64,000 nucleotides of DNA from Lachnospiraceae bacterium (GTDB taxonomy: Bacteria; Bacillota; Clostridia; Lachnospirales; Lachnospiraceae), in assembly GCA_017441825.1 (NCBI GenBank), contig JAFRVD010000048.1, forward strand, positions 62,001-126,000. Reading direction: 5' to 3'. The position numbers and the translations under genes are program-made. Each line of letters begins with the position of its first letter. Within the stretch, counting starts at the first letter, position 1. The notes under the pieces are model-generated. The model made no database searches. It saw nothing but the letters and a program-made list of their open reading frames with translations, and was not told where the DNA came from. Shown one piece after another: positions 28,659 through 37,346 of this stretch.

Positions 28659-29534
28659 ATGGGTATCATGCGTTTTAATTACAGAAGCCAGATGCTGGGG
28701 CATTACGTGGACATCTCTATCGTCTACCCCACGGACAATTACAGCTATTACGATATCGCGAAGGACAGGAAGGGCATCCATGACGAGATGCATCCGGAGG
28801 CCCGGAAGCCGGTTTATTATCCCGGCATGAAGTTCCAGACAGTATACCTCATCCACGGCGGCGGCGACGATGACACGCTCACATACCGCTACACCAACGC
28901 GGAGCGGTATGCCCAGGAGAACAACGTCATGCTGGTTACGCCCAACATCACGAACAGCTTCGGCGAGAATGCGGAATACGGCATCCGCTATCAGGATTTC
29001 CTCGGGGAGGAGCTTCCGGCGGTCATTCAGGCGCTGTTCGCGTCATCGCCGGCGCGGGAAGACAATTTCATCATGGGCTATGCCATGGGCGGAAATGTTG
29101 CGCTTGCAACAGCCATCAAGCATCCGGACAAGTTCTCGTACTGCATCGACATGTCCGGCGGCATCGGCATGACCCTGGACACGGAAACGCTTCAGGACGA
29201 GCTTCGGGGAGACCATTTCAGAAACTTCCTGCCCATCTTTAACGGGACCTTCGGGGATCCCGAAAAGATCCCGGGGTCGCAGCACGATCTTTATTCGATC
29301 GCGAAGAAATTCAAGGAGGGCGGCGCTGAGCTCGCGAAGTTCTGCATCGTCTGCGGAAGCGACGAATTCATCCGGGCGCGAGTGGAGCGGGACGTGGAGC
29401 TCTTAGAGGAGCTTGGCTATGATCCCGAGTACATCGTTGCAGAAGGCTACAAGCATGATTTCAACCTCTGGGAAGACTACATCCGTATTGCGCTTGACAG
29501 TCTGCTGCCTCTTAAACGGAATACGGAGTTCTGA
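28659..29534 (+). CDS. EstA/esterase-D-like alpha/beta hydrolase with Ser-to-Ala nucleophile
   Basis: 291 residues, no signal peptide. The fold resembles the tributyrin-esterase/esterase-D group: an early YLIHGGG oxyanion strand, an elbow, an acid in CGSDEF and a catalytic-His motif YKHDFNLWEDYI. The elbow reads G-Y-A-M-G-G, where active members have G-x-S-M-G-G. Codon 142 (29082-29084) is GCC, alanine, a change needing one base from TCC. The His and acid are kept, so loss looks recent or selected. The start is set by AAAGGG ahead of ATG 28659; the long upstream in-frame extension overlaps the S15 gene and is a shadow. Confidence 0.85.
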   Translation: MGIMRFNYRSQMLGHYVDISIVYPTDNYSYYDIAKDRKGIHDEMHPEARKPVYYPGMKFQTVYLIHGGGDDDTLTYRYTNAERYAQENNVMLVTPNITNSFGENAEYGIRYQDFLGEELPAVIQALFASSPAREDNFIMGYAMGGNVALATAIKHPDKFSYCIDMSGGIGMTLDTETLQDELRGDHFRNFLPIFNGTFGDPEKIPGSQHDLYSIAKKFKEGGAELAKFCIVCGSDEFIRARVERDVELLEELGYDPEYIVAEGYKHDFNLWEDYIRIALDSLLPLKRNTEF

Positions 29535-29536
29535 TC

Positions 29537-30769
29537 ATGGGTCTTTTCGGTAAATCAACGGGATCGGATGAAAAACTCTGGACAAAGCCGTTCATCATCA
29601 TTATCCTGAACAGCTTTGTCGCATCCCTGAGCTACTTCCTGATCCACACACTGGTAACGTCTTACGCGCTTTCCTTCGGTGCGGAGCTGGCAGCGGCCGG
29701 CTCGGCCGTGGGTGCGTTCTCCATCGCCGCAATGGTCATCCGGCCCTTCAGCGGCTTCTTTGCCGACAGGCTGAATAAAAAGCTCCTGCTGGCTGCGACC
29801 ACGGCGCTTATGGGCCTGGCCTGCGTCCTCTACAGCTTCTGCCATTCGGTCGGGATGCTCTTTTTCATCCGGATCTTCCACGGCATCGCCTTCGGCGTCA
29901 ACGGTACGGTCAACATCGCGCTGGCTGTCGAATACATCCCGAAGTCCAGGACAGGAGAGGGCCTCGGCTATTACGGCGTCGGCCAGGTGGCGTCCCAGAT
30001 CATCGGACCGCCGCTCGGGCTTGCCATTAAAAACCTGGTCGGCTTCAACATGCTCTTTATCGGGGACGCCGTGTGCACAGTAGGGGCGGCAGTGCTGTTC
30101 TTTATCCTGTTCCAGTACAGGCATACGGAAAAGAGGAGCCTCAGCCTGAAGGAGCTGTTCCCGCACAAGGAGGGCAACAGCCGGTTCAAGGACGTCATAG
30201 ACAGCCTCCTTGCCGTCGAGTGCATCTTCTACGCTCTTATGGGCGGCCTGTTCTCCATGGGCAACAACATCGTGAACAGCTTCATGGTCGTCCTGGGCGA
30301 CACGAGGGGGATCGCGAATATCTCCTACTTCTTCACGGTGAACGCGATCACGCTGTTCGTCCTCAGGATGACGGTCGGCAAGGTGCTTGACCGGACGAAG
30401 CTGATCATCGTAGTTGCCGCGTCCATGGTGACCGGAGCGCTTTCCATGGCCCTGGTCGGCTGGGGCGGGACACTTGTGCCCATCCTTGCCGCGGCAGTCA
30501 TCAAGGCTTTCGGCAACATCGGCGGACAGGTGTCGCTGCAGTCCGCTTGCGTGAAAAAGGTGGACGCCGCCCGTGTGGGCGTTGCGACCAGCACGTATTA
30601 CATCGGCGCGGATATCGGCAACGGCTTCGGCCCCATCTGGGGCGGTGTCGCCGCGGAAAAGTACGGCGTGGGAAGCCCGTTCTTCATCATGGCGGGCATC
30701 TTCATCTTAGGCGCGGTGCTGTTTGCGGTCTATGAATTCATACAGGCGAAGAGGCATCCGGGGCTGTAA
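29537..30769 (+). CDS. MFS transporter
   Basis: Twelve-helix major-facilitator permease of 410 residues. The loop between helices 2 and 3 (GFFADRLNKKLL) is the MFS motif A. The general layout resembles drug/metabolite efflux MFS families rather than sugar symporters. It starts two bases after the preceding stop, so it is firmly part of the hydrolase operon. It may export a hydrolysis product or a toxic acid released by the esterases; direction is inference. Confidence 0.92.
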   Translation: MGLFGKSTGSDEKLWTKPFIIIILNSFVASLSYFLIHTLVTSYALSFGAELAAAGSAVGAFSIAAMVIRPFSGFFADRLNKKLLLAATTALMGLACVLYSFCHSVGMLFFIRIFHGIAFGVNGTVNIALAVEYIPKSRTGEGLGYYGVGQVASQIIGPPLGLAIKNLVGFNMLFIGDAVCTVGAAVLFFILFQYRHTEKRSLSLKELFPHKEGNSRFKDVIDSLLAVECIFYALMGGLFSMGNNIVNSFMVVLGDTRGIANISYFFTVNAITLFVLRMTVGKVLDRTKLIIVVAASMVTGALSMALVGWGGTLVPILAAAVIKAFGNIGGQVSLQSACVKKVDAARVGVATSTYYIGADIGNGFGPIWGGVAAEKYGVGSPFFIMAGIFILGAVLFAVYEFIQAKRHPGL

Positions 30770-30784
30770 ACAAAGGAGGACATT

Positions 30785-32470
30785 ATGGGTCTGATTTTCA
30801 AGAATGAAGCAAAAAGCGGCAGAAGCATGTATATCTATTACCCCGAGTGCCCGGTCCACAGCCCGTACAAGGTGTCCCTCATCGGGGTTCTGCGGGACGG
30901 CGGCGACCGGGACTCTGCGGAAGCGCTTCTCAATATGGGCCTCAGGGAGCTGGCGGACGAACACTGGATCATCATGGTGTTCCCGAACCCCGTGGACGGC
31001 AGATGGAATTACGAGCTTTCGGCGGACCTTCCCGACGATGTTTCCGCGCTCGACATCCTTCTCCAGGAGGTCACGAAGCCTGATAACGATCCCATAAAGA
31101 CTGACCCCGTGGGCATCCCGCTTCTTTCCGAGATGCTGCGCCAGTGGCATCCGATGTTCGACTGCAGGTATCTTATCGGCCTCGGCTCCGGCGCCTCCAT
31201 GGCGTATTCCTATGCCGCGATGCGGCCGGAGGAGATCGCCGGGGTGCTCGGCTTTGGCGGCGGGATCTCGGACCAGGCGCTTGAAAAGGCGCTGTACACC
31301 CCGGTCTCGGCCGTGCTTTCCGGCGCGTCCGAAAAGACGGCGGAATACTTCATCCGCGCGAACGAAGCGGAGCTTAAAGTCGAAAAACCGCACCTTTCCA
31401 TCTATGAAAATCCGCTGAACCCCGTGAGCATGGTCGTACGGGTCTATGAGGAGTCCGTACCTTCCGGAGAGATCTTCAAAAAGGTCTACGGGGAGACGTT
31501 TCAGAATCTCCGCAGGATGAATACTGGTCTTCACGGAGAACTGTACCGCTTCTCGGATCTTTCCGGTCCGGAATTCACATGGTACCTGGAAGACGAATCC
31601 CTGGGCTGCGGTCCCCGCACCTGGCTCGTCCATGTGCCGGCGGACCTTCCTGAAAACGAAAAGGTGCCGATGGTCATGTTCTGCCACGGCGGCTCGGACA
31701 CGCCCACGGAAGCCGCGCATATGGCGAAGTTCCACGAGCTCGGCCGGAAGGAGCACTTCATCACGGTCTATCCCTGGGGCTCGAACCGTGCGAGCTGGAA
31801 CATCAATCTGCTTCCGGACTGGCCGGGCGACGACGTCGACTACCTCACCCGCCTCATGGATTTCATGACGGCGAATTATCCCGTGGATCCTTCGCGGATC
31901 TACATGTCCGGCTTCTCAAACGGCGCCTCCATGGCGATGATCGTCTCCATGCTCCATCCGGAGAAGGTGGCTGCGCTCGCGTATGTGGACACGAACTGGC
32001 CGGGGAACCGCTGGAAGAGGGTGGATATCCGGATCGAGGACGTGCCGGCCATGAAGCTCGCCCTCGAAAGGAAGGAGCCCTGGATGCGGATGCCGGTCTG
32101 GACCACCTACGGGACGCGGGAGACCGCTTACCCCGTCGCGAAGATGCACACGCAGCAGTACCAGTATGACTTCTGGAAGATGTTCAACAACGTCGAAGTG
32201 AAGGAGACCCCCGGGATCGAAAACCCGGATCCGTCCGGCTGCGGGGTGCCCGGAGACGTGGTCGAGTGGATCGCCCCGAACCCGGTGTTTCCGAATCACA
32301 AATACCAGATCAACCGCTTCTTTACGAGAGACCCGGATCATGAAAACCTGTACAACTACGTCATGATGCATGACAAGGGGCATGACGTCGCGCCTTCCGA
32401 CGCGGAGCTCTGCTGGAACTACGCGAAGCAGTTCCGGAGGAACCCGGATGGAACGGTGGGCAGAGTGTGA
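30785..32470 (+). CDS. Tandem alpha/beta-hydrolase protein: degenerate N-domain plus PHB-depolymerase/feruloyl-esterase-like C-domain
   Basis: 561 residues, no signal peptide. The C-terminal domain (about 285-561) shows FCHGGSDT (oxyanion strand), nucleophile Ser378 in SGFSNGAS, and a His in DKGHDVAPSD, so it looks active and resembles the Esterase_PHB/LpqC group. The N-terminal domain (about 1-230) has the same order of elements, but its elbow reads GLGSGAS, with Gly134 at the nucleophile position. The protein thus repeats, within one chain, the live-plus-dead pairing of the operon. AAGGAGG lies before the ATG. The C-terminus overlaps the VOC gene by 23 bases. Confidence 0.85.
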   Translation: MGLIFKNEAKSGRSMYIYYPECPVHSPYKVSLIGVLRDGGDRDSAEALLNMGLRELADEHWIIMVFPNPVDGRWNYELSADLPDDVSALDILLQEVTKPDNDPIKTDPVGIPLLSEMLRQWHPMFDCRYLIGLGSGASMAYSYAAMRPEEIAGVLGFGGGISDQALEKALYTPVSAVLSGASEKTAEYFIRANEAELKVEKPHLSIYENPLNPVSMVVRVYEESVPSGEIFKKVYGETFQNLRRMNTGLHGELYRFSDLSGPEFTWYLEDESLGCGPRTWLVHVPADLPENEKVPMVMFCHGGSDTPTEAAHMAKFHELGRKEHFITVYPWGSNRASWNINLLPDWPGDDVDYLTRLMDFMTANYPVDPSRIYMSGFSNGASMAMIVSMLHPEKVAALAYVDTNWPGNRWKRVDIRIEDVPAMKLALERKEPWMRMPVWTTYGTRETAYPVAKMHTQQYQYDFWKMFNNVEVKETPGIENPDPSGCGVPGDVVEWIAPNPVFPNHKYQINRFFTRDPDHENLYNYVMMHDKGHDVAPSDAELCWNYAKQFRRNPDGTVGRV

Positions 32471-32846
32471 GAAAGACCGAGAGAGACAGCCGCTCATCGT
32501 AACCGGCGACCCCGAATCTGCCATTAAAGTGTTTGAAGATATGGGCTTTGAAAAGCGCCATATGAAGACGGACATTGAGGGCGGAGCAAATGTTTCAAAT
32601 GTCCTGAAGGACCAGAACGGCAATACCGTTATCGTAACAAAATCGGAGACGATCCCCCGGGATCTCACAGGGATCTCGATCAACGTCGATGATTTCCAGG
32701 AAGCTTACGATTTCCTGCTCGGCCATGGCTTCATCAATCCCCGCGGGGACAGAGTGACGGAGACGAGCACATCCAGAGCCACCATGCTGTTTGCCCCGTC
32801 CGGATACCCGGTGAGTATCAGCGAACATCTCAAGGACAATGACTGA
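32448..32846 (+). CDS. Small VOC-superfamily (glyoxalase-like) protein
   Basis: 132-residue cytoplasmic protein with one or two beta-alpha-beta-beta-beta units (AIKVFEDMGFEKRH and EAYDFLLGHGFINPRGD are typical VOC helices and turns). GGAGG seven bases before ATG 32448 decides the start, giving a 23-base overlap with the hydrolase gene. The metal ligands could not be assigned with confidence. The family includes isomerases, dioxygenases and resistance proteins. Last gene of the operon; a terminator follows. Confidence 0.72.
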   Translation: MERWAECEKDRERQPLIVTGDPESAIKVFEDMGFEKRHMKTDIEGGANVSNVLKDQNGNTVIVTKSETIPRDLTGISINVDDFQEAYDFLLGHGFINPRGDRVTETSTSRATMLFAPSGYPVSISEHLKDND

Positions 32847-32869
32847 TCCTTTGGTTTCGTATGCAAAGA

Positions 32870-32900
32870 AAAAGCGCCCTGTTTCGGCAGGGCGCTTTTT
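32870..32900 (+). terminator. Intrinsic terminator ending the hydrolase operon
   Basis: A 12-bp stem (32870-32881/32888-32899) with loop TTTCGG followed by a T-run and CTTT; the A-rich left flank makes it nearly bidirectional. Confidence 0.93.
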
Positions 32901-32927
32901 CTTTATCCAAAAAATAGTAGTCAGATG

Positions 32928-32956
32928 TTTACAGAATACTAGATATAGTGTATGAT
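32928..32956 (+). promoter_or_regulatory. Promoter for the rfbG operon
   Basis: TTTACA (32928-32933), a 17-base spacer and TATGAT (32951-32956). The 5' leader to the rfbG start is about 90 bases and contains short GC-rich inverted repeats of unclear role. Confidence 0.78.
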
Positions 32957-33050
32957 AACATAGATATGATATGAATATGGGGGCACAGGGCATTTGCCCG
33001 GCGGGAGAACAGCCGGCCCGGAAGCCCTCTCACGATACGGAGGAACCTGA

Positions 33051-34106
33051 ATGGATCTTCAATACTTCAAAGGACGCAGGATACTGATCACCGGCCACAC
33101 CGGCTTCAAGGGCAGCTGGCTTACGGAAATGCTGCTGGACGCGGGTGCCGCGGTCTCCGGCGCAGCGCTTCCGCCTCCTACGGACCCGAGCCTTTTCGAG
33201 ACCTTGGAGCTTCCCGAACGCCTGGGTGCACACCACCACGTGACGGACGTCCGTAACCTTTCGGCCCTCGAAGAGGTCTTTAAGACAGAGACTCCCGAGC
33301 TTGTGATCCACCTGGCGGCGCAGCCCATCGTCCGGGCTTCTTATGAGGAGCCGGTCTACACCTATGAGACCAACGTGATGGGGACCGTGAACGTCCTCGA
33401 ATGCATCAGGAAGGCCGGGACCGTTAAGTCAGCGCTGATTATCACTACCGATAAAGTATACGAAAACCTGGAAAACGACAGGGCGTACGAGGAGGGCGAC
33501 CGGCTGGACGGCTACGACCCGTACTCGAACAGCAAGTCCTGCGCGGAGCTCGCGGTGCACTGCTACAAGCGGTCGTTCCTTGACGGGATGGGGATCCCTG
33601 TGAGTACCGCGCGGGCGGGCAACGTGATCGGCGGCGGGGACTTCGCGCGCGACAGGATCCTGCCGGACTGCGTGAGATCGGCGGAAAAGGGCGAGCCGGT
33701 GCTGGTCCGGAATCCGTTCTCGACCCGGCCGTACCAGCACGTTCTGGAGCCGCTTTCGGTTTATCTCACGATCCTGAAAAAGCAGGAAGAGGACTCAGCA
33801 TTCGCGGGCTATTACAACGTAGGCCCGGACGACGGCGACTGCCTCACGACCGGCCACATGGCCGACCTTTTCTGCAGCTTCTGGGGAGAGGGCCAGACCT
33901 GGGTGGACGGCTCGGGCGGCAACGGTCCTCACGAAGCGAACTTCCTGAAGCTTTCGAGCCGGAAGATCCGGGAGATCTTCGGCTGGAGACCGACGTGGAA
34001 CGTGGAGGAAGCGGTACGCCGCACAGTGGAGTGGGCGCGGGCTGAGGACAGACCGGCCTGCACCAGGGAGGAGATTCGCGCGTTTTTGGAAAAATGCGTA
34101 CTGTGA
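33051..34106 (+). CDS. rfbG: CDP-glucose 4,6-dehydratase
   Basis: SDR enzyme converting CDP-D-glucose to CDP-4-keto-6-deoxyglucose, the entry to 3,6-dideoxyhexoses. The 351-residue protein begins with the nucleotide-binding TGHTGFKGSWL, diagnostic for RfbG rather than dTDP-glucose dehydratases. It has the TTDKVYEN segment and a catalytic Tyr-x-x-x-Lys in YSNSK. GGAGG precedes ATG. The cytidylyltransferase RfbF that makes its substrate is not in the window. It is followed 31 bases later by rfbH. Confidence 0.93.
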   Translation: MDLQYFKGRRILITGHTGFKGSWLTEMLLDAGAAVSGAALPPPTDPSLFETLELPERLGAHHHVTDVRNLSALEEVFKTETPELVIHLAAQPIVRASYEEPVYTYETNVMGTVNVLECIRKAGTVKSALIITTDKVYENLENDRAYEEGDRLDGYDPYSNSKSCAELAVHCYKRSFLDGMGIPVSTARAGNVIGGGDFARDRILPDCVRSAEKGEPVLVRNPFSTRPYQHVLEPLSVYLTILKKQEEDSAFAGYYNVGPDDGDCLTTGHMADLFCSFWGEGQTWVDGSGGNGPHEANFLKLSSRKIREIFGWRPTWNVEEAVRRTVEWARAEDRPACTREEIRAFLEKCVL

Positions 34107-34137
34107 GCGTAAACATAACTAATAGCAGGGAAAAATC

Positions 34138-35475
34138 ATGTTTGAGAATAAAAATGAACAGGAAGCCCGTAAAGAGCTCCTTGAGCTTGTGGGAGAATAC
34201 TGCAGGACCTATCACTTAAACAAAAAGCCGTACGAATACGGAGACAGGATCCCGTACGCATCCCGCGTCTATGACGAAAAGGAGATGATGAACCTTGTGG
34301 ATTCATCTCTTGAATTCTGGCTTACGGCGGGCCGCTACAGCGAGGAATTTGAGCGGAAATTCGCGGAATACTTAGGCGTCCGCTTTGTGTCGCTCGTGAA
34401 TTCCGGGTCGTCCGCGAACCTCCTCGCGTTCATGGCGCTTACGTCGCCGCTTCTTAAGGAAAGGCAGATCCTTCCGGGCGACGAGGTCATCACCGTGGCC
34501 TGCGGGTTCCCGACCACCATCGCCCCCATCCTCCAGTACGGCGCCGTGCCCGTCTTCGCGGACGTCACGATCCCGCAGTACAACATCGACGTCACGATGC
34601 TGGAGGCGGCGTACTCCGAAAAGACGAAGGCCGTCATGATCGCGCATACGCTCGGAAATCCGTTCGACCTTGCCGCGGTCAAGGCGTTCTGTGATGCCCA
34701 CGGGCTCTGGCTTGTGGAAGACAACTGCGACGCGCTCGGCTCGGAATACGAGATCGGCGGTATTGTGAAGAAGACGGGGACGGTGGGGGACATCGGCACC
34801 TCGAGCTTCTATCCGCCGCACCACATGACGATGGGAGAGGGCGGCGCCGTGTACACGGACGATCCACTCTTGAACCGCATCGTGCGCTCGCTCCGCGACT
34901 GGGGCCGCGACTGCGTCTGCCCGCCCGGGCGGGACAACTTCTGCGGCCACCGCTTTGACGGACAGTTCGGCGAGCTCCCGAAGGGCTACGACCACAAATA
35001 CGTCTACTCGCATTTCGGCTACAACCTGAAGGCGACCGACATGCAGGCGGCTGTGGGCGTCGCGCAGCTTGAGAAATTCCCTGGCTTTGTGGCCAGAAGG
35101 AGAGAGAACTTCGCTTACTTTAAGGAGAAGCTTTCGGATCTTTCGGACAAACTGATCCTGCCCGAGCCGTGTCCGGGCTCGCGTCCGTCCTGGTTCGGCT
35201 TCCTCATTACGGTGAAGGAAGGCGCGGACCGGAACGTGATCGTGCCGTACATTGAAGAGCGGGGCGTACAGACCCGGATGCTCTTTGCGGGAAACATCAT
35301 ACGGCACCCGTGCTTTGACGCGATACGCGGGACGTCCGCGTACCGGGTCGTGGGGGACCTCTCCGTGACCGACCGGATCATGAAGGATACGTTCTGGGTC
35401 GGCATGTACCCGGGCATGACACCTGAAAAGCTGGACTACATGTCCGACATGCTGCACGAAGCGCTTTCGCTTTGA
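34138..35475 (+). CDS. rfbH: CDP-4-keto-6-deoxyglucose 3-dehydrase (RfbH/DdhC, Fe-S/PMP enzyme)
   Basis: Removes the C3 hydroxyl in 3,6-dideoxysugar synthesis using pyridoxamine phosphate and a [2Fe-2S] cluster. The 445-residue DegT/DnrJ-fold protein has His instead of the PLP-binding Lys (YPPHHMTMGEGG, His228/229), the hallmark that separates the dehydrase from aminotransferases. Cluster cysteines Cys197, Cys259, Cys261 and Cys269 follow the C-x(n)-C-x-C-x7-C pattern of the Yersinia E1 enzyme. Its reductase partner (RfbI/E3) is not encoded here. It overlaps the upstream region of the membrane protein gene. Confidence 0.93.
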   Translation: MFENKNEQEARKELLELVGEYCRTYHLNKKPYEYGDRIPYASRVYDEKEMMNLVDSSLEFWLTAGRYSEEFERKFAEYLGVRFVSLVNSGSSANLLAFMALTSPLLKERQILPGDEVITVACGFPTTIAPILQYGAVPVFADVTIPQYNIDVTMLEAAYSEKTKAVMIAHTLGNPFDLAAVKAFCDAHGLWLVEDNCDALGSEYEIGGIVKKTGTVGDIGTSSFYPPHHMTMGEGGAVYTDDPLLNRIVRSLRDWGRDCVCPPGRDNFCGHRFDGQFGELPKGYDHKYVYSHFGYNLKATDMQAAVGVAQLEKFPGFVARRRENFAYFKEKLSDLSDKLILPEPCPGSRPSWFGFLITVKEGADRNVIVPYIEERGVQTRMLFAGNIIRHPCFDAIRGTSAYRVVGDLSVTDRIMKDTFWVGMYPGMTPEKLDYMSDMLHEALSL

Positions 35476-35492
35476 CCCGCCGGGAGGAAACT

Positions 35493-37340
35493 ATGAAACA
35501 GAAAGCAAAGCCTTTCGCTTTTTTACGGGAATGGTTCGGGGAAAGCCCCGTCCGCTGGTACGACTGGGTGATCCTGGCCGGACTCCTTCTGTTCTGCTTC
35601 GTCTCTTACGAGATGCGGGACCTCCTGCATACCGCGGGCTGCTCCTATGGCTTCCTGGACGGCCATTTCCTGGACTTTTATGATTATCTCGCGGAATCCG
35701 GCATCGGAGAGGACGGCACGGTCGGCCTGCATGCGTCGTACCTTCCTACGGCGTATATCATCTTTGCGATCTGGAACATTCCGATGAAGCTTTTCGGAGT
35801 CGTCCCGCACGCCACGGCGCAGCTGCCGACTTCGGCGCTCATGTGGGCGAAGATCCTGCCGTGCCTTGTCTACTTTGCCGGCGCTTACGTGGTCTTCCTG
35901 ATCTCTCAGGAGCTGGGCTTCGGCGAACGCCGCGGGAAGCTCCTTTCCTACGCGTACCTGACGGCGCCCGTAGCGCTTTACGGCCAGTTCATCCTGGGGC
36001 AGTATGAGAGCTTTATCGTGTTCGCGGTGCTTCTCGGCACCCTTTACTGGCTTCGGAAGAAAACCGTGTGGTTCATCTTCTGGTTCGCCGTTGCGGTCAC
36101 CTTCAAGTACACGGCGCTCATCCTGTTTATCCCGCTCATCATGCTCCGGGAGAAGAACTTCTGGAAGATCTTTGTGTCCTGCATCGCGGTGTTCGCGCTG
36201 TTCGCACTGGAATTCCTGATTTATAAGGGCAGCCCCGCGTTTATGAGCTACGGCTTCGGCGTGGGCAGCGCCGGCGATAACCCCACGGGCTACGTCAACT
36301 ACGCCGCGTATTTCACGGGCTACTTCTTCGGCGGCGGAGTGGAGTTCTACGTCTACCTCGCCTACCTCGCGTTCGCCTTTGTGTGCGCGTACGCGTATTT
36401 TAAAAAGACGGGGACCCCGGACGAAGAGCGGCGGTACGGCATGTTCATCGCGTGCCTCGCCCTCGCGTCGATGTTCTGCTTCTCCAAATGGCACCCGCAC
36501 TGGCTGATGCTTGCGGTCCCGTTCTGGACCATTACGGCCTTCATGCACAGGGATACGAAGATCTTCATGATCCTTGACCTCCTGTTCATGGTGCTGTTCG
36601 TCATGTTCTGCACGGGCCAGTTCGTGGGGATCACGGACGAGATCATGCTGACCCGCGGCATTTTCAAGCTGGTCCTGCCGGACGGCGTGGTCGGGAACGT
36701 AAGATCGATGAACGAGATCATCGGGAAGCTTGACATGTCCGTCGAGCTCACGCTCCTCACGGCAATGATCGCGGTATTCGCGGTCTTCAAGCACCCGAAA
36801 TTCATGCGGGAGGATTTCTCGGAAGATATCGGCCCCTTAGGCTGGATCCGCGCGCGGTACATCCTCGGGCTTCTCTTTTTCATCATTCCGTCGCTCATTG
36901 TGGTCAAGGACAACATCTGGGGGCCGGAGCGGACGTACGAAGAGGACCGGCGCATGATCTGGGTCGAATTCCACGATGACAGCACGATCTCCCAGAATTT
37001 TGTCTCGCACGGCAGCGGGATCGTGCGGCTCAAGTTCCCGGTCTCCGTGGGCGAAAACCCGGACAAGCCGAAGCTTTATATCACGATCTCCGATGAATAC
37101 GGAAACGACCTCTGGTCGGATTACGTAAGCACCGGCCGATACGGAGAGGGCCTCTTTGTGACCCTCACGCCGAAGGTCTCCCTCACGTACGGGAAGACCT
37201 ATACCGTGTCCTTCCGGGTGCCGGACGCGACTGACCGGACTACGTTCTGCCTCCTTGCCTGCCCGGAATATACCTATCCGGAAGCACGGAAGGACGGCGA
37301 AGCGCTCGGCTATCATCTCAATATGAACGTTTACCAGTGA
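35493..37340 (+). CDS. Polytopic GT-C-like glycosyltransferase or glycan membrane protein
   Basis: 615 residues with about eleven hydrophobic helices in the first 480 residues, then an extracytoplasmic beta-rich domain of about 135 residues with a final hydrophobic anchor-like stretch absent. An acidic pair early after helix 1 (GHFLDFYDYL) fits the GT-C active-site Asp/Glu of polyprenyl-phosphate-sugar transferases (GT87-like), but no family was certain. GGGAGG sets the ATG at 35493; a TTG at 35472 is less likely. Being next to rfbG and rfbH, it may transfer the dideoxysugar or its polymer outside the membrane. Confidence 0.6.
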   Translation: MKQKAKPFAFLREWFGESPVRWYDWVILAGLLLFCFVSYEMRDLLHTAGCSYGFLDGHFLDFYDYLAESGIGEDGTVGLHASYLPTAYIIFAIWNIPMKLFGVVPHATAQLPTSALMWAKILPCLVYFAGAYVVFLISQELGFGERRGKLLSYAYLTAPVALYGQFILGQYESFIVFAVLLGTLYWLRKKTVWFIFWFAVAVTFKYTALILFIPLIMLREKNFWKIFVSCIAVFALFALEFLIYKGSPAFMSYGFGVGSAGDNPTGYVNYAAYFTGYFFGGGVEFYVYLAYLAFAFVCAYAYFKKTGTPDEERRYGMFIACLALASMFCFSKWHPHWLMLAVPFWTITAFMHRDTKIFMILDLLFMVLFVMFCTGQFVGITDEIMLTRGIFKLVLPDGVVGNVRSMNEIIGKLDMSVELTLLTAMIAVFAVFKHPKFMREDFSEDIGPLGWIRARYILGLLFFIIPSLIVVKDNIWGPERTYEEDRRMIWVEFHDDSTISQNFVSHGSGIVRLKFPVSVGENPDKPKLYITISDEYGNDLWSDYVSTGRYGEGLFVTLTPKVSLTYGKTYTVSFRVPDATDRTTFCLLACPEYTYPEARKDGEALGYHLNMNVYQ

Positions 37341-37346
37341 GGCAGC

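Noticed and set aside
34138..35475. RfbH as an ordinary PLP aminotransferase
   Set aside because: The PLP-binding Lys is replaced by His and the four iron-sulfur Cys are present, which marks the 3-dehydrase.
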